This document shows, in pieces, positions 1-4,959 of a DNA stretch of 6,387 nt (position 1 is its first letter; every line of letters starts with the position of its first letter). The stretch is from Roseovarius sp. (GTDB lineage Bacteria > Pseudomonadota > Alphaproteobacteria > Rhodobacterales > Rhodobacteraceae): contig JALQUE010000235.1 of assembly GCA_023260815.1 (NCBI GenBank), forward strand, positions 1 to 6,387, given 5' to 3'. Under the pieces are notes generated by a model. It did no database searches and was not told the DNA's origin. It saw only the letters and a program-made list of their open reading frames with translations. The position numbers and the translations under genes were made by a program.

Positions 1-765
1 GTGGACGAGGTTTACCGCGTGGGCGGGGCGCAGGCGATTGCCGCGCTGGCCTATGGCACCGAAAGTATCGCAGCCGTCGACAAGATCACCGGGCCGGGCA
101 ACGCCTATGTCGCGGCGGCCAAGCGGCGGGTGTTCGGAAAGGTCGGCATCGACATGATCGCCGGGCCGTCGGAAATCCTGGTGATCGCGGACCGCGACAA
201 CAACCCCGACTGGATCGCGCTGGACCTGCTGAGTCAGGCCGAACATGACGAAAGCGCGCAGTCGATCCTGATCACCGACGATCCCGCGATGGGCAAGGCC
301 GTGGAGGCCGCGATCACCCGGTATCTGCACACGCTGGAACGGCGCGACATTGCCGGGGCAAGCTGGCGCGACAATGGCGCGATCATCACCGTGCCGGACA
401 TGGACCGCGCCGCGGCCCTGGCCAACCGCATCGCGCCGGAGCATCTGGAACTCTGCGTGGCGGATGCCGAGGGGCTGGCCGACAAGATCCCCCATGCCGG
501 GGCGATTTTCCTTGGGGCATGGACGCCCGAGGCCATCGGCGATTACGTCGGCGGGCCGAACCATGTGCTGCCGACGGCGCGTTCGGCGCGGTTTTCGTCG
601 GGTCTGAGCGTGATGGATTTCGTCACGCGGACCACGATGGCGCGCATGACGCCGGCGGCCCTGCGCGCCATCGGCCCGGCCGCCGAGACGCTGGCCATTT
701 CCGAAAGCCTCGAGGCGCATGGCCTGTCGGTCACTGCGCGCCTCAACCATCTGAACGAGCACTGA
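1..765 (+). CDS. hisD: Histidinol dehydrogenase, 5'-truncated by the window edge
   Basis: HisD is the zinc enzyme that oxidises L-histidinol to L-histidine in two NAD-dependent steps, the end of histidine biosynthesis in the cytoplasm. The visible 254 residues are the C-terminal part; the family is about 430 residues long. The GTG at position 1 is an internal Val codon, not the start. The family signature IDMIAGPSEILVIAD begins at residue 50 and runs on to LSQAEH. Q79 and H82 correspond to zinc ligands Gln259 and His262 of the E. coli enzyme. E147-H148 in APEHLE match the catalytic Glu326-His327. D181 in GDYVGG and H240 in EAHG match zinc ligands Asp360 and His419. These spacings agree with E. 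coli numbering at a constant offset of 179-180, so about 179 residues lie upstream of the window. All key residues are present, so the gene looks intact here. It leads the five-gene train; the next gene starts 4 bases after its stop. Confidence 0.97.
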   Translation: MDEVYRVGGAQAIAALAYGTESIAAVDKITGPGNAYVAAAKRRVFGKVGIDMIAGPSEILVIADRDNNPDWIALDLLSQAEHDESAQSILITDDPAMGKAVEAAITRYLHTLERRDIAGASWRDNGAIITVPDMDRAAALANRIAPEHLELCVADAEGLADKIPHAGAIFLGAWTPEAIGDYVGGPNHVLPTARSARFSSGLSVMDFVTRTTMARMTPAALRAIGPAAETLAISESLEAHGLSVTARLNHLNEH

Positions 766-769
766 GACC

Positions 770-1249
770 ATGTCGCGTATCTGTCATATCGAGTTGGACG
801 ACGCCAACCTGCCGCCGCCAACGCCCGAAATCGAGCAAGAGCGCAAGGTCGCCATGTTCGATCTGATCGAGGAAAATTCGTTCGCGCTGCCGAAACGCGA
901 TGACCGTGTGGCACCCGATGGGCCATACCGGGTTGGCCTGTCGATCCGCGACAAGCGGTTGGTGTTCGACATCCGCACCCAGGACGATCAGCCGGCGGCG
1001 GAGTTCCATCTGTCGCTGAGCCCGTTCCGGCAGGTGGTCAAGGATTACTGGCAGATCTGCGAAAGCTATTTCGACGCCGTGAAGAACCTGCCTCCGGCGC
1101 AGATCGAGACGATCGACATGGCCCGACGCGGCATCCACAACGAGGGCGCGCGCATTCTGGAAGAGCGGCTGGAGGGCAAGGCAAATGTGGATACCGACAC
1201 GGCGCGGCGGCTGTTCACGCTGATCTGCGTCCTGCATTTCGGGGGCTGA
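770..1249 (+). CDS. UPF0262 family protein
   Basis: This 159-residue protein matches the UPF0262 family as I know it: it opens MSRICHIELDD, has PEIEQERKVAMFDLIEENSF near residues 20-40, and ends in RLFTLICVLHFGG. The family is largely alphaproteobacterial and has no assigned biochemical role. No signal peptide or membrane segment is visible, so it is probably cytoplasmic. The middle, about residues 45-110, alternates strands and helices (PYRVGLSIRDKRLVFDIR, then FHLSLSPFRQVVKDYW). A helical stretch rich in Arg and Glu follows before the C-terminus. The ATG lies 4 bases after the hisD stop codon and the phosphatase gene starts 6 bases after this stop, so the three are very likely one transcript. 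The order hisD, UPF0262, low-molecular-weight phosphatase is recurrent in this bacterial group. That points to a housekeeping role, but not specifically to histidine synthesis. Confidence 0.9.
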   Translation: MSRICHIELDDANLPPPTPEIEQERKVAMFDLIEENSFALPKRDDRVAPDGPYRVGLSIRDKRLVFDIRTQDDQPAAEFHLSLSPFRQVVKDYWQICESYFDAVKNLPPAQIETIDMARRGIHNEGARILEERLEGKANVDTDTARRLFTLICVLHFGG

Positions 1250-1255
1250 GAGCGG

Positions 1256-1717
1256 ATGGCCGAAGAGCTTCCACAATCGGTGCTCTTTTGCTGCGATCAC
1301 AATGCCGTTCGGTCGCCAATGGCCGAAGGCATCATGAAAAAGTTCTATGGGTCAGATACTTATGTCCAGTCCGTCGGCGTCAAGGGCGATATGGAGATCG
1401 ACGGTTTCTCGATCACGGTCTGCAAGGAAATCGGGGTCGAACTGGCCCGGCACCGCACACGCAGCTTTGACGAGATGGAACAGTGGGGCGATGATCTGTC
1501 ATCCTTCGATCTGATCGTCGCGCTTAGCCCAGCCAGCCAGCGCCGGGCGCTGGAGCTGACGCGGGTGTTTCATCTGGATGTGCTTTATTGGCCGATCATG
1601 GACCCGACCGGCCTTGGCGAGACGCGCGCGGCCAAGATGGACGCCTATCGGCAGACCCGTGACCAGATCATTTCCCACCTCAAGGAACGGTGGGGCGAGC
1701 CGAGGGAAACTGAATGA
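1256..1717 (+). CDS. Low-molecular-weight phosphatase family protein
   Basis: This 153-residue protein has the low-molecular-weight protein-tyrosine phosphatase / thioredoxin-type arsenate reductase fold. The first strand, SVLFCC, leads into the phosphate-binding loop C13-DHNAV-R19-S20, which fits the C-X5-R-S active-site pattern. C13 would be the nucleophile and R19 would bind phosphate. The general acid is expected in a DP motif near the C-terminus, seen here as D116-P117 in IMDPTG. C12 next to the nucleophile and C56 could take part in redox control, but that is a guess. The loop reads CDHNAVRSPMAE, unlike the CxGNICRSPxAE of classical tyrosine phosphatases, so the substrate is unclear. 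It may act on phosphotyrosine protein, another phosphate ester or arsenate. No signal peptide is visible. The gene follows the UPF0262 gene by 6 bases, and its stop overlaps the next start in ATGA. Confidence 0.88.
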   Translation: MAEELPQSVLFCCDHNAVRSPMAEGIMKKFYGSDTYVQSVGVKGDMEIDGFSITVCKEIGVELARHRTRSFDEMEQWGDDLSSFDLIVALSPASQRRALELTRVFHLDVLYWPIMDPTGLGETRAAKMDAYRQTRDQIISHLKERWGEPRETE

Positions 1718-2109
1718 ATTCAACAGTCAAAGCCTATTTCGATGCCTTTGGGCGTGGCGATGTCGACGGGATGCTGGCCTGTCTGGACGAGGATGTGGCG
1801 CATCATGTCAACGAAGGGCAGGTGCGACGCGGCAAGGCGGCTTTCCGGGCGTTTTGCGAGCATATGAACCGATGCTATCGCGAAGAGTTGACCGATATGG
1901 TCATCTTCGAGGCCGAATGTGGAACGCGCGCGGCGGCGGAATTCATTGTCAACGGCACGTATCTGCAGACCGACGCAGGGCTGCCCGAGGCCAAGGGGCA
2001 GACCTACCGCTTGCCGGCGGGATCGTTTTTCTCGTTGGAAAACGGGAAGATAGCTCGGGTTGTGACCTATTACAACCTGGCGGATTGGGTCCGGCAGGTG
2101 GGGGGCTGA
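1714..2109 (+). CDS. Ketosteroid isomerase-related protein (NTF2-like/SnoaL fold)
   Basis: This is a 131-residue single-domain protein of the NTF2-like superfamily. It opens with the usual helix, VKAYFDAFGRGDVDGMLACL, then DEDVAHHVNEG and a helix around residues 40-60 (AAFRAFCEHMNRCYRE). The strands that should form the cone-shaped pocket follow: MVIFEAECGTRAAAEFIVNGTY, then TYRLPAGSFFSLENGKIARV and the YYNLADWV ending. The middle and end closely resemble the family annotated as 'ketosteroid isomerase-related', in which RAAAEF, GTY, LPAG and YYNL are strongly conserved. Its substrate is not established, and the name does not prove isomerase activity. No export signal is seen. It overlaps the phosphatase stop by 4 bases (ATGA), which suggests translational coupling. 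The GNAT gene begins one base after its stop. Confidence 0.87.
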   Translation: MNSTVKAYFDAFGRGDVDGMLACLDEDVAHHVNEGQVRRGKAAFRAFCEHMNRCYREELTDMVIFEAECGTRAAAEFIVNGTYLQTDAGLPEAKGQTYRLPAGSFFSLENGKIARVVTYYNLADWVRQVGG

Positions 2110-2110
2110 G

Positions 2111-2695
2111 GTGATCCGTGTCGCGCGCTTGACCGGGGATGATCTGGCGCGGGCGCTGGAGGATGTCGCGCGGCTGAGGATCGAGGTGTTCCGGGCATGG
2201 CCTTATCTGTATGACGGGGATGCGGCCTATGAGGCGCGGTATCTGCAGGCGTACAGGGATAGTGAGGCCGCCATTCTGGTGGGCGCCTTTGATGGTGACC
2301 GGCTGGTGGGGGCGTCCACGGGCACGCCGATGGAAGATCACGCGCAGGATTTCGCGGCGGCCTTTGAGGGGCAAGGTATTGATATGAAAGATATTTTTTA
2401 TTGCGCGGAAAGCGTTCTTCTGCCGGATTATCGCGGGAAGGGGATCGGGCATGCGTTTTTCGACGCGCGCGAAGGGCATGCGCGGGACATGGGGCGGCGC
2501 TATTCGGCGTTTTGCAGTGTCGCAAGGCCCGCCGATCACCCGTTGAAACCCGAGGGATATCAACCGCTTGACCCGTTCTGGCGCAAGCGGGGCTATGCGC
2601 CTTTGGACGGGGCGGTGGCGCGGTTTGGCTGGAAGGATATCGATCAGCCGGACGAAACCGAGCATGCGTTGCAATTCTGGCTGCGCGAGCTGTGA
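2111..2695 (+). CDS. GNAT family N-acetyltransferase
   Basis: This 194-residue protein looks like a Gcn5-related N-acetyltransferase, which transfers acetyl from acetyl-CoA to an amine. The first strand and helix are MIRVARLTGDDLARALEDVARLR. A central strand pair, AAILVGAFDGDRLVGASTG (residues 53-71), is followed by ESVLLPDYRGKGIGHAFFDA. R108-G-K-G-I-G113 there is the acetyl-CoA pyrophosphate-binding motif A. FWRKRGY at 156-162 is the typical later helix-to-strand motif. The acceptor substrate cannot be told from the sequence. I use the GTG at 2111, one base past the preceding stop, because no in-frame ATG nearby keeps the first strand. This is the last gene of the tight train. Codons around 2380-2402 are locally AT-rich compared with the rest of the gene, but the reading frame is intact. 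Confidence 0.88.
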   Translation: MIRVARLTGDDLARALEDVARLRIEVFRAWPYLYDGDAAYEARYLQAYRDSEAAILVGAFDGDRLVGASTGTPMEDHAQDFAAAFEGQGIDMKDIFYCAESVLLPDYRGKGIGHAFFDAREGHARDMGRRYSAFCSVARPADHPLKPEGYQPLDPFWRKRGYAPLDGAVARFGWKDIDQPDETEHALQFWLREL

Positions 2696-2696
2696 G

Positions 2697-2709
2697 GGGC
2701 GAATCGCCC
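2697..2709 (+). terminator. Short GC hairpin just after the GNAT stop
   Basis: GGGCG, AAT, CGCCC forms a perfect 5-base-pair stem with a 3-base loop, starting 2 bases after the stop codon. No run of T follows, so it is at best a weak intrinsic terminator or a 3'-end stabilising hairpin. Its position at the end of a five-gene train is what makes it worth noting. Confidence 0.35.
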
Positions 2710-2740
2710 GCAAGCCTCTGATTAACCGGCAAAATCCCGT

Positions 2741-2784
2741 TCGGTATCGCGTCGGTATGACGTCGGTATCGCGTCGGTGCGGGT
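2741..2784. repeat. 11-base tandem repeat, about four units
   Basis: Units read TCGGTATCGCG (2741-2751), TCGGTATGACG (2752-2762), TCGGTATCGCG (2763-2773) and a decayed TCGGTGCGGGT (2774-2784). Units 1 and 3 are identical and unit 2 differs at two bases. The array lies outside any called gene, 45 bases after the GNAT stop codon. It could be a protein-binding array, a slippage product or part of a dispersed intergenic repeat. Nothing in the sequence decides between these. Confidence 0.85.
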
Positions 2785-2820
2785 GCGGTGCATCGCGCCT
2801 ATGAACAGGGCGTGCGTTGC

Positions 2821-2856
2821 GCCGCCCACTCAGCCTGCGGCAGATTGGCCACAGCC
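2821..2856. repeat. 36-base direct repeat, copy 1
   Basis: This copy matches 3814-3849 at 33 of 36 bases. The first 24 bases are identical and the differences are at 2845, 2849 and 2854. The element begins GCCGCCCACTCAGCCTGCGG. GCCGC and GCGGC inside it can pair around an 11-base loop. The two copies are in the same orientation, 993 bases apart, and bracket the low-GC lipoprotein gene and its upstream tract. Confidence 0.85.
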
Positions 2857-2962
2857 AGCACTTACAAACATCACCTCTACGCGCGGGATTTCGATCCATG
2901 CCCAAGACCAAGAATGGACCAAGACCGTTGGATGATGCGTCAACCGAGGCGGGTCTTCGGGC

Positions 2963-3000
2963 AAAAGCTTGAACTGCTACTAAAAATATTGAAGGCTTTT
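2963..3000. repeat. Imperfect inverted repeat upstream of the lipoprotein gene
   Basis: AAAAGCTT at 2963-2970 pairs with AAGGCTTTT at 2992-3000, with one bulged base and a 21-base AT-rich middle. It could be a weak terminator-like hairpin on either strand, an operator or a relic. It lies where base composition shifts from GC-rich to the poorer segment. Confidence 0.35.
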
Positions 3001-3104
3001 AAGTACCCGCAGGTTGCATGGTGTGCTCCCGTCAAGGAATCTTTGCAATGGCAGTATGCTGCGCCGGGGCATGAGTTGGTAAAGTAAGACAGTAGGTGAA
3101 TGGT

Positions 3105-3785
3105 ATGAAATATGGTTTTGTGTGGCTCTCGGGAATGACCTTCCTAGCTGGTTGCGATGAGAGCATCTATGGGCAACCTGATCCGGGTATCCCTGTTACA
3201 CGGTCTGTTGCATTTCAAGCTCTGGGTCGCGACGCCTATTCCATCGATCCATTTGCCGGAAATAACATTCGCGCACCCGGAATATACAACGTTCGTATCG
3301 GTCAGGCCATACAGATTTGCGAAAACGACACCTCCCAGATCCTCAAAATCGCGAATATGCGCAGATCAGACATTGCGGGAGAAACCCGAAATGAAACGAT
3401 CGAAGATGTCACTGTTGATGCAAAACTGAGCGTGAGTGTCTTTGGCCAGACATGGGATGCGCCATACCGAAAGATCAAAGTGAGAGACTATCACGTGGAA
3501 CGTGTTTTCTCTGGTGACAGCCGGTCCCCGGAAGATTGGATTCTGGATCATGTTGCCGAGAAGTGTCGCAGCGAGATCCTCCCGACCCACAAGCCCTATA
3601 TTGTCGTTACGTCTGTGGCGACAGCGAAACACGTTGAAACGGTAAGCGGTGGCGGCGAAGTCAACTTCAGTTGGGGTGTCGGCCCGGCTGTTATTCAAGG
3701 GGAAATTGCGCCATATGCCGATTTGGAAGCCCGAAACAGAGTGTTTGCCGTTTCGGGAAGATTGGTGCCGGCGGATGCGCAATAA
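3105..3785 (+). CDS. Putative lipoprotein of unknown family
   Basis: I do not recognise this family. The open frame begins with GTG at 3096, but I choose ATG 3105, giving 226 residues. AGGTG at 3094-3098 lies 6 bases before it, and the protein then starts as a compact lipoprotein signal: M-K, a hydrophobic stretch, then the lipobox LAGC with the lipidated Cys near residue 17. The next residue is Asp, which in E. coli favours inner-membrane retention; whether that holds here is unknown. The mature part has two Cys (in QICEN and EKCRSE) that could form a disulfide in the periplasm. Late segments such as KPYIVVTSV and GGGEVNFSWGVGPAVIQGE look beta-rich. Base use differs from its neighbours: 28 of 60 bases at 3361-3420 are G or C, against 42 of 60 at 4141-4200. 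It uses rare-looking codons such as CTA, ATA and AGA. Together with the flanking repeats this suggests horizontal acquisition. No partner gene is evident. Confidence 0.75.
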   Translation: MKYGFVWLSGMTFLAGCDESIYGQPDPGIPVTRSVAFQALGRDAYSIDPFAGNNIRAPGIYNVRIGQAIQICENDTSQILKIANMRRSDIAGETRNETIEDVTVDAKLSVSVFGQTWDAPYRKIKVRDYHVERVFSGDSRSPEDWILDHVAEKCRSEILPTHKPYIVVTSVATAKHVETVSGGGEVNFSWGVGPAVIQGEIAPYADLEARNRVFAVSGRLVPADAQ

Positions 3786-3813
3786 TTAGTACCCTTTTCG
3801 GGGTGCCCGGCTT

Positions 3814-3849
3814 GCCGCCCACTCAGCCTGCGGCAGAATGGTCACATCC
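3814..3849. repeat. 36-base direct repeat, copy 2
   Basis: This partner of the copy at 2821-2856 begins 28 bases after the lipoprotein stop codon. Here the inner hairpin is one pair longer: TGCCGC pairs with GCGGCA around the same 11-base loop. It may also serve as the 3'-end hairpin of the lipoprotein transcript, although no T run follows. Both copies lie close behind genes, so a dispersed intergenic repeat family is as plausible as element ends. Confidence 0.85.
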
Positions 3850-3868
3850 CGCAGTCCGCCTGCGAAAA

Positions 3869-3894
3869 AGGGATCACCGGAAGGGGAAATCCCT
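3869..3894. repeat. Inverted repeat upstream of the LpxR-like gene
   Basis: AGGGAT at 3869-3874 and ATCCCT at 3889-3894 are perfect inverted copies separated by 14 bases. They end 48 bases before the start codon, so this may be an operator or a leader hairpin. No clear -35/-10 pair was found around it. Confidence 0.35.
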
Positions 3895-3942
3895 GCTAGA
3901 ACGCTCCCTGTCCGGGGGGGCATCTGGTGAAGGGAACTTGGT

Positions 3943-4872
3943 ATGCGCCCCTGGTGTGCTTTCATGATATCGTGCCTGCTTGTCGGGTCCACTCTGGGTC
4001 CGGTAATGGCAGAGGCAGAGGGCCGCGAACGGGTGGGCCATGGCCGTCTTGTGACCAATGACCTTCTGGGCGATGGCAATGACCGGTGGCGCACCGGATC
4101 GGTCGCGGCGAGCTATGTCTGGGGTCGCGACTGGCAAGGCCGGGCGCCCGAGCGCGCGGGCAATGTGCTGGAGTTGCGCTTCAACGCCGAGATCATCGCG
4201 CCCGAGAATTTGCGCCGACCCAGGCCGGGGGACCGCCCGCTGGCCAATGCGCTGTCGCTGGGCCTGCATACCCATTTCAGCGCCGGAGAGACCGAGATCG
4301 CGCTGGGTGGCGATCTGGTGGCGACCGGAGCGCAGACGCATCTGACCGATGTTCAGCGCACGATCCACAACATCGTGGATGGCACCGATCCGTCGGCCCA
4401 GGTGCGCCGCACCCAGATCGGCAATGATGTCTTTCCCACCGCCGTGGCCGAGGTCGGGCGTGACTATTATGTGGGCGGACCAGTGCGCATAAGACCGTTC
4501 ATCGAGGGACGCGTCGGCGCCGAGACATTGCTGCGGGTGGGCGCGGATATGGTGATCGGATCGCTGGGCGATGGTGGCCTGATGGTGCGCGATCCGGTGT
4601 CGGGCCAGCGCTATCGCACGGTTGATGGTGACGGGCGCGGCCTGTCGTTCATTCTGGGCGCCGATATCGCGCATGTGGAGCATAGCGAGTTCCTGCCATC
4701 GAGCCGGGGTTATGACCTGACCGATGCGCGCACAAGGCTGCGGGCCGGGGCGCATTGGCAGGGCGATGGCGGCACCGAATTGTTTTACGGGCTGACATGG
4801 CTGGACAAGGAATTCGAGGCCCAGCGGGAAAGCCAGTTTGTGGGTTCTGTGCGACTGGGCATAAAATTCTGA
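3943..4872 (+). CDS. LpxR-like outer-membrane beta-barrel (lipid A deacylase family)
   Basis: LpxR is an outer-membrane, calcium-dependent enzyme that removes the 3'-acyloxyacyl group from lipid A. This 309-residue protein has a signal peptide at about residues 1-23, with cleavage likely after VMA. It then shows the family opening: VTND at 37-40 followed by DGNDRWRTGSVAASY, equivalent to the ND...DR.YT.G pattern. Alternating strands run throughout, and the protein ends LGIKF with the terminal Phe typical of BAM substrates. N39, D40 and H142 (in QRTIHNIVDG) are candidates for the catalytic Asn, Asp and His. The usual GW.xQ motif after the His is poorly kept: I see QIGND at 158-162 but no Trp. 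Activity is therefore uncertain, and a non-catalytic or different lipid substrate is possible. AGGGAA at 3931-3936 is a good ribosome site 6 bases from ATG. GC content returns to the high background here, unlike the preceding gene. Confidence 0.75.
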   Translation: MRPWCAFMISCLLVGSTLGPVMAEAEGRERVGHGRLVTNDLLGDGNDRWRTGSVAASYVWGRDWQGRAPERAGNVLELRFNAEIIAPENLRRPRPGDRPLANALSLGLHTHFSAGETEIALGGDLVATGAQTHLTDVQRTIHNIVDGTDPSAQVRRTQIGNDVFPTAVAEVGRDYYVGGPVRIRPFIEGRVGAETLLRVGADMVIGSLGDGGLMVRDPVSGQRYRTVDGDGRGLSFILGADIAHVEHSEFLPSSRGYDLTDARTRLRAGAHWQGDGGTELFYGLTWLDKEFEAQRESQFVGSVRLGIKF

Positions 4873-4924
4873 CCGCTGAGGGGTTTACAGTCTTTGCAGG
4901 ATGATTCGCCTCTGCTAATCTTTC

Positions 4925-4930
4925 GATAAT
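4925..4930 (+). promoter_or_regulatory. Possible -10 element for the Hint-domain gene
   Basis: GATAAT lies 29 bases before the start codon in the only AT-rich patch between the two genes, followed by a run of seven A. No convincing -35 is found 16-18 bases upstream, so the call is weak. The 87-base gap after the LpxR-like gene would allow a separate promoter. Confidence 0.3.
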
Positions 4931-4959
4931 AAAAAAACTAAAGGCAGGTTATACAGGCA

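Larger units (their letters stand above)
2696..3104. other. 409-base stretch without a convincing gene
   Basis: Between the GNAT stop and the lipoprotein start I see a terminal hairpin, an 11-base tandem repeat, copy 1 of a 36-base repeat, and an AT-richer tract with an imperfect inverted repeat. One open frame at 2788-3087 (99 codons, GTG start) has low-complexity content in its first half, no recognisable domain and no good ribosome site. I do not call it a gene. A second short frame starts at ATG 2898 and stops after 24 codons. No promoter for the downstream gene stands out. Confidence 0.6.

Noticed and set aside
2741..2856. CRISPR-like array
   Set aside because: The 11-base units are contiguous with no spacers, and the 36-base repeat has only two copies 993 bases apart with a gene between them.
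1949..2911. Long minus-strand open frame of 320 codons
   Set aside because: It lies antisense to the NTF2-like and GNAT genes, is rich in Arg and Pro as GC-rich shadow frames are, and shows no domain.
2788..3087. 99-codon open frame from a GTG start
   Set aside because: The first half overlaps repeat copy 1, composition is arbitrary, there is no ribosome site and no recognisable domain; only its last third might be a relic.
3096..3104. GTG at 3096 as start of the lipoprotein gene
   Set aside because: It overlaps the AGGTG ribosome site that serves ATG 3105, and the lipoprotein signal reads better from the ATG.
3791..3804. ACCC / GGGT hairpin as terminator of the lipoprotein gene
   Set aside because: The stem is only 4 base pairs and no T run follows.
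3874..4755. Minus-strand open frame of 293 codons
   Set aside because: It is antisense to the LpxR-like gene, which has a signal peptide and barrel features; this frame shows only shadow-type composition.
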